Assembly (NCBI GenBank): GCA_028696495.1
Contig: JAQVGY010000031.1
Location: forward strand, 1-9,203
Source of the DNA: Atribacterota bacterium
GTDB lineage: Bacteria > Atribacterota > Phoenicimicrobiia > Phoenicimicrobiales > Stramentimicrobiaceae
Length of the DNA stretch: 9,203 nt
Direction: 5' to 3'
The position numbers and the translations under genes were made by a program. The stretch's first letter is position 1. Each line of letters begins with the position of its first letter. Below the pieces are notes generated by a model, which made no database searches, was not told the origin of the DNA, and saw only the letters and a program-made list of their open reading frames with translations. This document shows positions 1 to 8,018 of the stretch, piece after piece.

Positions 1-473
1 ATAAAGATAAAGGCGGTCACCAGAAATACCGGTAATATTCCCCTTACAAAGGTACCAATATCTTTGTCCGTTTTTCTGGTTAAACAATCGGCAATATAAA
101 GAATGAGGGCAACTTTGGCTAATTCTGAGGGCTGAAAGGGAAATGGTCCTAAATAGAGCCATCTCCTCGCTCCCCTTATATATCTGGCAACTCCGGGTAT
201 GTAGAGTATTATCAGTAAAAATAGAGATATGAGCAAAATTGGGGTGGCAAATTTTCTCCAGTACTGATAATCAATCTTCATAGCAACTAAAAATATGATA
301 GTGGCAATAAGGGCAGAGAAGGCCTGTCTTGTAAAAAAATAGAAACTATCACCATACCATTTATAAGCCATAACATAACTGGAACTAAAAACCATAACTA
401 TTCCCAGCGAAATCAAGACATAGATAATGGCAATGAGAATATAGTCCGGTTGTTTGGCTGAAAATGTATTCAT
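1..473 (-). CDS. ftsW: FtsW, septal peptidoglycan glycosyltransferase (SEDS family), 5' part only
   Basis: Only the first 157 codons are in the window; the gene runs off the left edge. FtsW is a polytopic membrane protein that polymerises lipid II into glycan strands at the division septum, in partnership with FtsI. The translation begins MNTFSAKQPDYILIAIIYVL, with hydrophobic segments at about residues 11-31, 50-65 and 77-93. It then carries the SEDS signature GARRWLYLGP (101-110) followed by FQPSELAK (113-120). An in-frame TAG sits directly before the ATG at 471-473, so this is the earliest possible start; AGAAGGA lies about 12 nt upstream as a somewhat distant SD. It follows mraY after 45 bp, with no murD between them. 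RodA and SpoVE share these motifs; the dcw location favours FtsW. The catalytic aspartate of the large extracellular loop lies outside the window. Confidence 0.93.
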   Translation of the reverse strand, partial: MNTFSAKQPDYILIAIIYVLISLGIVMVFSSSYVMAYKWYGDSFYFFTRQAFSALIATIIFLVAMKIDYQYWRKFATPILLISLFLLIILYIPGVARYIRGARRWLYLGPFPFQPSELAKVALILYIADCLTRKTDKDIGTFVRGILPVFLVTAFIF

Positions 474-518
474 CTAAATAGCAATTCCTTCTTTTCAAAT
501 TTTTTTCTTTATACAAAA

Positions 519-1481
519 TTAATTAAAGGGGTAGGCAAACAAACCTAAAAGAGCAAACAACAAACCAACTGCCCAGAACATAATAACAATTCGAACTTCT
601 TTCCATTTCATCATTTCAAAATGATGGTGAATGGGGCTCATCAAAAAAACCGGTTTATTATTCAATTGAATGGATAAGACCTGTGTAATAACCGATAATG
701 TTTCCAGCACAAAAATGCCACCGATTATAAGTAAAAATAATTCTGCATTACTAAAAATAGCTATAGTTGCCAGCACCCCTCCCAATCCCAGAGAACCAAC
801 ATCACCCAGAAATATTCGAGCAGGGTGGAAATTAAATAGCAAAAAAGCTGTACAGGATAGGACAATAATGAGAGCAAATATGGCTAAATTTTTTTTATCC
901 TGATAAAAAGCAATTAAAGCAAAAGCAAGGAGAGCAATAATAATAAGCCCCGATGCCAGCCCATCCAATCCATCGGTAAGGTTAACAGCATTGGTGGTTG
1001 ATAAAAAAACAAGTATGCTCAGTGGTATATAAAGGGCAGCTGAGATGTGTGAAGAGACAGATTTGAATGGAATGATTATGGTCTGAGCAAATAATCCTCT
1101 CTGAAAAAACCAGTATAAAAAAAGAATACTTATTAATAATTGCAAGGCAATTTTAGTTCTTGCCTTTAAACCTAAAGACCTGCCCTTGTAAAATTTTATT
1201 ACATCATCGATAAATCCAACCAGACCAAAACCACACATCAGCATAAAAGAGACACAGATTATGCTATCTTCAGGGTTAAAAAAAATAAGAGAAAGAGCCA
1301 CTGAAAAAATAATGACAATGCCTCCCATAGTCGGTGTTCCAGTCTTATGCTGGTGCAAATCAGGACCTTCCTGTCTGATTCTCTGTCCTACATTATATTT
1401 TTTCTGTAGCCTGATGAAATAGGGAATCATCACTATGGGACCAAAAAAAGCTATTAGCAAAGCTGTTATAATCCTAAGCAT
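519..1481 (-). CDS. mraY: MraY, phospho-N-acetylmuramoyl-pentapeptide transferase
   Basis: Integral membrane enzyme that transfers phospho-MurNAc-pentapeptide from UDP to undecaprenyl phosphate, making lipid I. At 320 residues it has normal family length and about ten hydrophobic segments. Family landmarks are all present: HQHKTGTPTMGG (43-54), the Mg-binding aspartate pair in GFIDDVIKFYKGRS (89-102, D92/D93), NLTDGLDGLASG (167-178), the GDVGS loop (226-230) and the HHH motif in PIHHHFEMMKW (283-293). The ATG overlaps the last 8 bp of murF, and GAGGT lies 10 nt upstream inside murF, which suggests translational coupling. It accepts the pentapeptide precursor made by the preceding murE and murF. 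Nothing appears damaged. Confidence 0.98.
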   Translation of the reverse strand: MLRIITALLIAFFGPIVMIPYFIRLQKKYNVGQRIRQEGPDLHQHKTGTPTMGGIVIIFSVALSLIFFNPEDSIICVSFMLMCGFGLVGFIDDVIKFYKGRSLGLKARTKIALQLLISILFLYWFFQRGLFAQTIIIPFKSVSSHISAALYIPLSILVFLSTTNAVNLTDGLDGLASGLIIIALLAFALIAFYQDKKNLAIFALIIVLSCTAFLLFNFHPARIFLGDVGSLGLGGVLATIAIFSNAELFLLIIGGIFVLETLSVITQVLSIQLNNKPVFLMSPIHHHFEMMKWKEVRIVIMFWAVGLLFALLGLFAYPFN

Positions 1482-2913
1482 AACGGTGGCTACCTCTACT
1501 TTTTATATTCCTCCAGTACTGTACAATCTTCTCCATCTGAATACCTCGTGAGCCCTTCATCAAGACAATGCTATTTTCAGGAATTGATTCACTCAACCAC
1601 TGTGCCAATTTCTCTTTTTCTTCTTTTTTGAAAGAAATGGTTTTATCCTTAGCCATCCCCTCTTCTCTGGCACCTTGAATAATATAATTTCCATACTCTC
1701 CAATGGCAATGAGCATATCATAGGAGAGAGTGGCGGCTTCCCGCCCTATCTCTTTATGATAATCGATTGCACCGTCTCCCAGTTCCAGCATATCTCCCAA
1801 TATGGCAGCTTTATATCTACCCTGGGCAATCATCACCACACTTTGTAAGGCTTCTTTAGTGGCTGTAGGATTGGCATTATAGTAATCCTGAATCAGTGTT
1901 ATCCCCTTATCCAATAACAGATATTCCATATGCCATTCATTCCCCTCAAAATTGGATAAAACTTTGATAATTTCAGGGACAGGTATCTCCATCTTCAGAG
2001 CAACAGCTGTGGCTGCTAAGGCGTTTAATACATTAAACCTGCCTAATAGTGGCAAAATAACCGGAAAACTCTCCTTTGTTTTACTTAAAATGAGTTCAAA
2101 TTGCAGGTGTCGCTCATCCTTCTGATAAAAATTTTTAGCTCTCACCTCAGCTTGGGGGTGGAACCCGAAACTGATTGTATCACTGTGAGCAGGAACAGAA
2201 CTGACTAAATAATCATAATAACCATCATCACGGTTTATTATGGCTGTTCCTTTATCTTTAAGGGAAAGGATAAGTTCTGATTTTTCACGGGCAATATTAT
2301 CCTTATTGCCGAATAAGCCAATATGTGCTTCTCCGATATTGGTAATTATGGCAATATCGGGTCTGGTTATTTTTGTTAATTCTCTTATTTCTCCCGTTTT
2401 TTGGGCAGCGAACTCAATTACCATAATCTCATGTTCAGGAGTTAAGTTCAGGATAGTAAGGGGTACGCCAATTTCATTGTTATAATTACCTTTGGATTTT
2501 AATAGCCGGTACCGGGTGGATAAAAGCTGTGCAATCATCTCTTTTGTGGTGGTTTTACCGTTACTGCCGGTGATACAGATATCTAAAGTCTTAAACAGGG
2601 AGTGGTAATGGTGTGCCCATAGATGTAGAGCCTGTAGTGTATCCTCTACCAATAATAAAGGCTGTTCAACCTCTTTGACTAAAGTGGGGTGTTTTTGCAA
2701 AAATTGTTTTTCTAAAACAACTGCAGCAGCGCCTTTCTGGCAGGCCTCTCTGATAAAATCATGACCATCATGTGCTTCTCCTCTTATAGCAATAAAAAGC
2801 TCCCCTGCCTTTATGGTTCTGCTGTCAATAGAGATATGCTGCCAGGCAATATCTTTGTACCCAGCGATTTGAGCATCAGGAATTATATTAACAAACTCAT
2901 CTAAAAGAAACAT
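1474..2913 (-). CDS. murF: MurF, UDP-MurNAc-tripeptide:D-alanyl-D-alanine ligase
   Basis: Cytoplasmic ATP-dependent ligase that adds D-Ala-D-Ala to the UDP-MurNAc-tripeptide, completing the pentapeptide precursor. It has 479 residues and the three Mur ligase domains. The N-terminal substrate domain contains SIDSRTIKAGELF (28-40). The central ATPase contains the P-loop ITGSNGKTT (114-122), KGNYNNEIGVPLT (141-153), the acidic E167, NIGEAHIGLFG (192-202) and lysine K211 in AREKSE, in the position of the carbamylated lysine. The C-terminal domain contains QDYYNANPTATKEAL (342-356), LGDMLELG (372-379) and MKGSRG (452-457). The ATG abuts the murE stop codon exactly, and AAGGA lies about 10 nt upstream within murE. 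One oddity is WHME at 327-330, where the family usually has (G/M)R-x-E, so the arginine position is histidine. Confidence 0.97.
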   Translation of the reverse strand: MFLLDEFVNIIPDAQIAGYKDIAWQHISIDSRTIKAGELFIAIRGEAHDGHDFIREACQKGAAAVVLEKQFLQKHPTLVKEVEQPLLLVEDTLQALHLWAHHYHSLFKTLDICITGSNGKTTTKEMIAQLLSTRYRLLKSKGNYNNEIGVPLTILNLTPEHEIMVIEFAAQKTGEIRELTKITRPDIAIITNIGEAHIGLFGNKDNIAREKSELILSLKDKGTAIINRDDGYYDYLVSSVPAHSDTISFGFHPQAEVRAKNFYQKDERHLQFELILSKTKESFPVILPLLGRFNVLNALAATAVALKMEIPVPEIIKVLSNFEGNEWHMEYLLLDKGITLIQDYYNANPTATKEALQSVVMIAQGRYKAAILGDMLELGDGAIDYHKEIGREAATLSYDMLIAIGEYGNYIIQGAREEGMAKDKTISFKKEEKEKLAQWLSESIPENSIVLMKGSRGIQMEKIVQYWRNIKSRGSHRYA

Positions 2914-4404
2914 CTATCCCTTATCCTTTTCAGTTAAAATCTGGTGAACAACCTCTTCATCATTATGATAAATAACCTGATTATGATAAACCTGTTCTTT
3001 TTCAGGACCTTTGCCCGCTATTAAGACAATATCGTTTTCACGGGCAATCTCAAGGGCATATTTAATTGCTTCAACCCGATCTAAAATTATCCTGTAATGA
3101 CAATTTTCTACCTCTTGAAACCCTCTTTCTATTTCTTTAGAAATTTCTGCCGGGTCTTCACTGCGAGGATTGTCGGCTGTGACAATACTGTAATCACTGT
3201 AACTACCCACTACCTGACCCATCTTCTTTCTTACCCGGTTATCCCTCTCCCCACCATGGCCAAAGATGGTGATTAATCTATTTTTAGATAAGCTCTTTAA
3301 TGATTTTAAAATATGTTCAAGACCATGAAAATTATGAGCAAAATCTATAATAATGGTATAGGGCTGGCCATAATTCAGAATTTTGTAACGACCGGGGGCA
3401 CCAGAAAACTTTTTAAAGGCACTGACAATGGTATCCAGGGGTATTCCCTGACTCATCGCAGCAGCTATGGCAGCCAGACCATTGTAGACATTGTATAATC
3501 CGCCCATATTCAGCAAGACTTCAGCTTCTCCTTTTGGAGTCTCCGCGATAAAGGTGGTCTCCTTAAGACCTAAGTCTATATTGCGGGCACTGAACATTCC
3601 TTTTTCTTTAATACCATAGGTCAGCAATTCTACACCGTCCTTCAGGCAGTTCGCAAACTCCTGGGTAAAGGGTTCATCTATATTGATAATTCCTTTTTTA
3701 CCGTATACATCCTTACAGGATTCATTCAAAGAGAGGAACAATCTCTTCTTGCTTTCCAGATAATTATTAAAATTATTATGGATTTCAAAATGTTCATCAC
3801 TAATATTAGTGAATATAGCAATATCAAAATCACAGCCTTCTACCCTCGACAAGCTCAGGGCATGTGAAGACACTTCCATAATAGCATATTCGGTCTGACT
3901 GGCTGACATCTGTTCAAGAAGCTTCTGCAAATCCAGAGATTCAATGGTCGTCATCCTGGAGATAGTGGAATGGTTATTAACAATATTTTCTACAGTGGTG
4001 AGAAGACCTATTTTTTTCCCGGCTTCCTCTAAAATGGCCTTAAGCATATAGGCGACTGTGGTCTTGCCATTGGTACCGGTAATACCTATTAATTTTAACT
4101 TACGTGAAGGGTAATGGTAAAAGCGATTAGCCAAAAAAGCCAATGCTTTTCTGGTATCCTCAACTAATATGGTAGTAATATCACTATTTATGGGAACCTC
4201 TTTTTGGACTAAAACAGCTTTAGCCCCTTTAGAGATTGCCTCAGCAATATAGTCATGCCCATCGGCTACAAAGCCAACAATAGAGACAAATAAATCACCG
4301 GGCTGAACAAATTTGGAATTTTGAGCCAGCCCCTTTATCTCTACCTCTAAATTTCCTTCTACTTTTTCAACCGCTAATCCCTGGATTAAAGTTGATAATT
4401 TCAT
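2914..4404 (-). CDS. murE: MurE, UDP-MurNAc-L-Ala-D-Glu:meso-diaminopimelate ligase
   Basis: Cytoplasmic ATP-dependent ligase adding the third stem-peptide residue. At 496 residues it is close to the E. coli enzyme. Visible landmarks: P-loop ITGTNGKTT (108-116), EVSSHAL (177-183), TNISDEHFEIH (199-209), the probable carbamylated lysine K219 in ESKKRLF, GAPGRYKI (335-342), DFAHNFHGLEHIL (354-366), FGHGGERD (381-388) and DNPRSEDP (411-418). DNPR is the established signature for meso-DAP rather than lysine, so the organism probably has DAP-type peptidoglycan. AGKGPEKEQ (463-471) replaces the more usual AGKGHE, keeping the glycine and E468 that contact DAP in E. coli. The ATG has AGGGG about 12 nt upstream. 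The 83-bp gap before it is the largest in the cluster and may hold a promoter. Confidence 0.97.
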   Translation of the reverse strand: MKLSTLIQGLAVEKVEGNLEVEIKGLAQNSKFVQPGDLFVSIVGFVADGHDYIAEAISKGAKAVLVQKEVPINSDITTILVEDTRKALAFLANRFYHYPSRKLKLIGITGTNGKTTVAYMLKAILEEAGKKIGLLTTVENIVNNHSTISRMTTIESLDLQKLLEQMSASQTEYAIMEVSSHALSLSRVEGCDFDIAIFTNISDEHFEIHNNFNNYLESKKRLFLSLNESCKDVYGKKGIINIDEPFTQEFANCLKDGVELLTYGIKEKGMFSARNIDLGLKETTFIAETPKGEAEVLLNMGGLYNVYNGLAAIAAAMSQGIPLDTIVSAFKKFSGAPGRYKILNYGQPYTIIIDFAHNFHGLEHILKSLKSLSKNRLITIFGHGGERDNRVRKKMGQVVGSYSDYSIVTADNPRSEDPAEISKEIERGFQEVENCHYRIILDRVEAIKYALEIARENDIVLIAGKGPEKEQVYHNQVIYHNDEEVVHQILTEKDKG

Positions 4405-4444
4405 GACTTATTTTTACCCCTGATATCATTTTATGACCTGAAAT

Positions 4445-4473
4445 ATCTTACTTGATATTTTTAAAAAAGTAAA
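4445..4473 (-). promoter_or_regulatory. candidate internal sigma70-type promoter before murE
   Basis: In the 83-bp gap between ftsI and murE, the minus strand reads TTTACT (4468-4473), a 17-nt spacer, then TAAGAT (4445-4450). Each hexamer matches its consensus at four of six positions. A short AT-rich inverted repeat, AAATATC/GATATTT (4441-4460, 6-nt loop), overlaps the -10 and lacks a following T-run, so it does not look like a terminator. In AT-rich DNA such matches arise by chance, so this is only a candidate. Confidence 0.25.
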
Positions 4474-4487
4474 CTGTTCTCTCTGTC

Positions 4488-6188
4488 TTAATTGTTAGGA
4501 GGTACTGAGAGATAGGGTAATACTTTGGAGGCAATCTCTTGAAAAACCGGTGCTGCCACCGTTCCACCATAATAACTGCCTTTAGGTTCATCCAGCATTA
4601 CCACAATGGCAATTTCAGCATTATCTGCCGGAGCAAATCCTGCAAACCAGGAAGTAAATTTTTCATTAGAATACCTGCCTAAGTTAAAATCAAATTTTTG
4701 CGATGTTCCTGTCTTTCCTGCTGCAGAATAATGTTTTAGCTTTGCCCTGGTGCCGGTACCATCATCCACAACTTCCTGCATAATTCGAGACATGGTCCTG
4801 GCAGTATTTGAGGAAATAACCTGTCTTACTACCATGGGAGAATATTGTTTAATAATATTATCCTCTTCATCTAAAACCCTGCTCACGATTTGTGGTTTCA
4901 TTAAAACACCATCATTGGCAAGAGCCGCCACTCCCATAACCAGCTGCAGGGGAGTAACCGATATTTCCTGACCTATGGATAATGAGGCATTCGAAATTTT
5001 AGACCACTGACTTACCGGCCTGAACAAACCGGGGGATTCCCCCAGAAGGTCTATCTCTGTCTTTTCGCCAAACCCGAAATTTTGCAACGATTGGGCAAAG
5101 ATATTTTTATCAATACGGGTGCCAACTTCTATTACCCCCACATTACAGGAATTTTTTACAATATCTGTTAAATCCTGATAGCCGTGTGGGTCAATATCAC
5201 GAATTACAGTCCCCTGATAATTTATCCAGCCCTTACAATTGAAATGGTCTGATAACCTTGCATAACCATTTTCTAAAGCTGTAGCAATAGTAAATACTTT
5301 AAAGGTAGAGCCTGGTTCAAAATTATCAGTTATAGCCCGGTTTCGGCGACAATCTTCAGATGCATCCTGATACTTATTGATATTAAAAGAGGGTTTTACT
5401 GCTATACTTAAAATTTCACCTGTTTTGGGGATTACTACAATTGCCACTGCTGATTTAGGACGGTATTCCAAAAAGGCTTTATTCAAAGCCTCCTCTGTGA
5501 TATATTGCACAACCTCATCTATGGTAAGGGCAATAGATGTTCCGTTTTTTGATGGTTGTATCCTTTCAATACTGAGAGGAATCTTTGCGCCGGAGGCATC
5601 TCTTTCCATAACAACCAGACCGGGCTGACTCTTCAATTCATTATCAAAAAATAATTCCAGGCCTTCCAGCCCTTGATTATCTATCCCCACAAAACCAATT
5701 ATATGGGCAGCAAGCGCATCTTTGGGATAATACCTCTTATTCTCAGTTACGAAATCGAGTCCATCCAGCTCCAGGCTTTTTAATTCTTCATATTTCTCCT
5801 GAGAGAGCTTACGGGCAATCCAGACAAAATATCTTTCCTTTATTAATTGTTTTTCAATCTCCTGATAGGGCAGACCAAGGCTGGAAGAGAGCAAACGGGC
5901 GGTTTCTTCCGGCTCTTCAATCTTATAGGGTATAGCAAACAGTGATTTTGACTCAACATTTACTGCCAGCCTTTTAAGGTTTCGGTCATAAATCACCCCT
6001 CGTTTACCATCTATAGCATATGAGGCAATATGTTCTTTGCGGGCAAGTTCATGTAAAACACTACCGCTCACTACCTGTATATTGTAGAGCCGGTATATAA
6101 GTAATAAAAAGATAAAAACAAATACAAATAATAAAAAAAGAATTCTTTCTCTTTTTTCTGAAAAATGTTCCAAAACAAAATGCCTCAC
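4488..6188 (-). CDS. ftsI: FtsI-type class B penicillin-binding protein, septal transpeptidase (GTG start)
   Basis: Membrane-anchored D,D-transpeptidase that cross-links septal peptidoglycan, working with FtsW. It has 566 residues: a short basic cytoplasmic N-terminus, one transmembrane segment at about 16-33, the pedestal domain with GKRGVIYDRN (61-70) and KRYYP (151-155), then the transpeptidase domain. The catalytic motifs are STFK (294-297, nucleophile S294, K297), SCN (347-349) and KTGT (492-495). No PASTA domain follows, so it resembles FtsI/PBP3 more than SpoVD-type proteins that carry PASTA repeats. The start is GTG at 6186-6188, because an in-frame TAA lies two codons upstream and there is no nearby in-frame ATG. 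No convincing SD is visible in the 17-bp gap after ftsL, which suggests re-initiation after ftsL translation. Confidence 0.96.
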   Translation of the reverse strand: MRHFVLEHFSEKRERILFLLFVFVFIFLLLIYRLYNIQVVSGSVLHELARKEHIASYAIDGKRGVIYDRNLKRLAVNVESKSLFAIPYKIEEPEETARLLSSSLGLPYQEIEKQLIKERYFVWIARKLSQEKYEELKSLELDGLDFVTENKRYYPKDALAAHIIGFVGIDNQGLEGLELFFDNELKSQPGLVVMERDASGAKIPLSIERIQPSKNGTSIALTIDEVVQYITEEALNKAFLEYRPKSAVAIVVIPKTGEILSIAVKPSFNINKYQDASEDCRRNRAITDNFEPGSTFKVFTIATALENGYARLSDHFNCKGWINYQGTVIRDIDPHGYQDLTDIVKNSCNVGVIEVGTRIDKNIFAQSLQNFGFGEKTEIDLLGESPGLFRPVSQWSKISNASLSIGQEISVTPLQLVMGVAALANDGVLMKPQIVSRVLDEEDNIIKQYSPMVVRQVISSNTARTMSRIMQEVVDDGTGTRAKLKHYSAAGKTGTSQKFDFNLGRYSNEKFTSWFAGFAPADNAEIAIVVMLDEPKGSYYGGTVAAPVFQEIASKVLPYLSVPPNN

Positions 6189-6205
6189 CCATTATAAATT
6201 GTTCT

Positions 6206-6646
6206 TTACTGATTTTGGAAAATCTTTAAATTAGCAAATTCTTTGAAAAGAGAGCCGGCTTCTATGAAGCTGCTGCCTGATTCTGGTATTGAAGGTTGTT
6301 GAGCCATCATATCGAAAACAATATTGTTGGGAAGCATAGCAATAAATTCTATCCTTTCCGGCCTGCACATTCCAAGCTCCTGAACAGCTATTTTTTCAAT
6401 ACGAGTTAAAGAAGAGAGATTTTCTACAGTGGATTCCAGCTGATACTTTTGTACCATGAGTTCATCTTTTTTCTTTTCCAGTTCAATTGACTGATAGCCT
6501 AATTTCATTAACACAATATTGCTGCAGATATATCCAATAACCAGCAAACTAACTATAATAATGGAGAAAATAAAAAAAGAGAATGATAACCGCTGAGCTT
6601 TTACGGGAAATTGATTATTGTCCTCCACAAACATTGTGCTTCTCAT
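6206..6646 (-). CDS. ftsL: FtsL-like divisome protein
   Basis: Small bitopic membrane protein, a structural partner of FtsB/DivIC and of the FtsW-FtsI pair. The 146 residues show the family layout: a short cytoplasmic N-terminus, one transmembrane helix at about 21-43, and a predicted coiled coil at about 50-80 rich in E, K, L and Q. Then comes RIEKIAVQELGMCRPERIEFI, split here as RIEKIAVQELGM (82-93) and CRPERIEFI (94-102), the typical FtsL/DivIC end motif. About 30 further residues (115-146), rich in S, Q, E and F, extend beyond it and are not recognised. The ATG overlaps the rsmH stop in an ATGA junction (4 bp), and AAGGAAG lies about 10 nt upstream. Identity rests on architecture, motif and position, because this family has low sequence conservation. 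Confidence 0.88.
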   Translation of the reverse strand: MRSTMFVEDNNQFPVKAQRLSFSFFIFSIIIVSLLVIGYICSNIVLMKLGYQSIELEKKKDELMVQKYQLESTVENLSSLTRIEKIAVQELGMCRPERIEFIAMLPNNIVFDMMAQQPSIPESGSSFIEAGSLFKEFANLKIFQNQ

Positions 6647-7578
6647 TTTTCAGATACTTCCTTTATACCTATTTTTTCTGCAAACCTCAGTTTAGCGCTG
6701 CGGGCTTTAGGATTTTGACTGAGCTCCTCGTCTAAGGGATAAATCGGTTTTTTGGATAATTTTTTTAAACCATAACCATACTGTTCTATAATTTCCTTCT
6801 TTTCCCATTCTCGAAAGGTATTTTTTACTATCCTATCCTCCAGGGAGTGATAGGATATCACCCCTACTCTGCCCTTTATTTCTAAAAGTCTTATTGCTTG
6901 TAACAGAGCTTCTTGTAATACTGATAGTTCTTTATTTACCTCAATTCTGAGTGCCTGGAATACCTTTGTAGCAGGATGTATGCGCCATTTACCTTTTTTA
7001 TGTCTGGCATAGAAATTGGTAATCACCAATGCCAGCTGGCTGGTTGTCTTTATAGAATTTTTTTTTCTTTCTTCTACAATTATTCTGGCTAAAGAACGGG
7101 AAAAACGTTCTTCTCCATATTTACTGAATATTTCTGTTAACTGCTTTTCCGAATAGTGGTTGATGATATAGTGAGCATCCAATTCTTTGCTCAAATCCAT
7201 TCTCATATCCAGTAAATTATCTTTAGAAAAACTAAACCCTCTGGATGGGGTATCAACCTGGTGTGAAGAAATTCCCAGGTCAAAAAAGATACCGCTTACT
7301 TCATTAAAACCCAGACTTTTTAATACTATTTCTAAATCGGAGAAGTTAGATTTTACCAGTACGACCCTATCTTGATAGGTTTTTAATCTTTCTCGGGCAA
7401 ATTCCAAAGCTTCAACATCCTGGTCAAATCCAATAAGCCACCCCTCGGGATAAATGAGTTCTATAATTTTTTGAGAATGACCACCTCCCCCAACGGTACA
7501 ATCAACATATATTCCTGCCCTTTTGGTAATCAGATTCTCTAAAACCTGTTGGAGCATTACAGGAATATGAAAAGCCAT
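6643..7578 (-). CDS. rsmH: RsmH (MraW), 16S rRNA (cytosine1402-N4)-methyltransferase
   Basis: SAM-dependent cytosolic methyltransferase that modifies C1402 in the 16S rRNA decoding centre. The 311-residue length is typical. Visible motifs, in order: HIPVML (4-9), the SAM-binding glycine loop DCTVGGGGHS (26-35), the acidic FDQD (51-54), DLGISSHQVD (100-109) followed by RGFSF (113-117), YGEERF (154-159), HPATKVFQALRIEVN (201-215), ISYHSLEDR (241-249) and NPKARSAKLR (289-298). The start ATG overlaps the mraZ stop by one base (TAATG), and AGGA lies 6 nt upstream. It is the second gene of the cluster, as in most bacteria. No irregularity seen. Confidence 0.98.
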   Translation of the reverse strand: MAFHIPVMLQQVLENLITKRAGIYVDCTVGGGGHSQKIIELIYPEGWLIGFDQDVEALEFARERLKTYQDRVVLVKSNFSDLEIVLKSLGFNEVSGIFFDLGISSHQVDTPSRGFSFSKDNLLDMRMDLSKELDAHYIINHYSEKQLTEIFSKYGEERFSRSLARIIVEERKKNSIKTTSQLALVITNFYARHKKGKWRIHPATKVFQALRIEVNKELSVLQEALLQAIRLLEIKGRVGVISYHSLEDRIVKNTFREWEKKEIIEQYGYGLKKLSKKPIYPLDEELSQNPKARSAKLRFAEKIGIKEVSEK

Positions 7579-8018
7579 TATTTATCCTGTCTCTCCTTTT
7601 CATAGATACGCTCAGCTATCTCCTCGTAGGACTGTTCTGTTTCCAGGGCATATCCTGCCCATCTTTCTGAATCCCATATCTCAATACGTTCAAATACACC
7701 AATAATTACTACATTTTTTTCTATCCCGGCATAATCTCTCAAATATTTAGCAATTATCACTCTCCCCTGTTGGTCAAAACTATTTACTGATGCCTGGGAA
7801 GCTAAAGTTCTTTTGAAGGCTCGGGTATCTTTTTTCCCAAAAGGAAGGTTCTGCAAGTTTTGAGAGAGTTTTTCCCATTCTTCTGCAGGATAGACAAAGA
7901 GGCATTTTTCCAAACCAAAGGTCATGATAAAGGAGTCTCCTAAATTCTCCCGGAATTTAGCAGGCATAATGATTCTGCCCTTTTTATCTAAGGAATGTTC
8001 ATATTGCCCCAGGAACAT
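7578..8018 (-). CDS. mraZ: MraZ, dcw cluster transcriptional regulator
   Basis: DNA-binding protein of the SpoVT/AbrB fold that forms rings and controls its own operon. With the chosen ATG it has 146 residues and two tandem half-domains, each with the family motif: SLDKKGRIIMPAKFR (residues 9-23) and FDQQGRVIIAKYLRDYAGI (81-99). The usual ending follows, with VVIIGVFERIEIWDSERW (104-121) and an acidic helical tail. The reading frame is open further upstream to a GTG at 8037-8039, but MFLGQYEHSLD is how MraZ proteins normally begin, so ATG 8016-8018 is preferred. The GTG at 8019-8021 is a second possibility. GGAGG at 8033-8037 is 14 nt from the ATG and 11 nt from that GTG. The upstream DNA carries tandem MraZ-type boxes. 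Confidence 0.96.
   Translation of the reverse strand: MFLGQYEHSLDKKGRIIMPAKFRENLGDSFIMTFGLEKCLFVYPAEEWEKLSQNLQNLPFGKKDTRAFKRTLASQASVNSFDQQGRVIIAKYLRDYAGIEKNVVIIGVFERIEIWDSERWAGYALETEQSYEEIAERIYEKERQDK

Noticed and set aside
5031..5043. GGGGG-ATT-CCCCC hairpin within ftsI
   Set aside because: It encodes ordinary Gly, Glu, Ser and Pro codons in a continuous protein and has no T-run; probably a coincidence of codon choice.
670..7375. Six plus-strand open frames of 61-83 codons inside mraY, murF, murE, ftsI and rsmH
   Set aside because: All are antisense shadows of genes with clear motifs; none has a plausible ribosome binding site or recognisable product.
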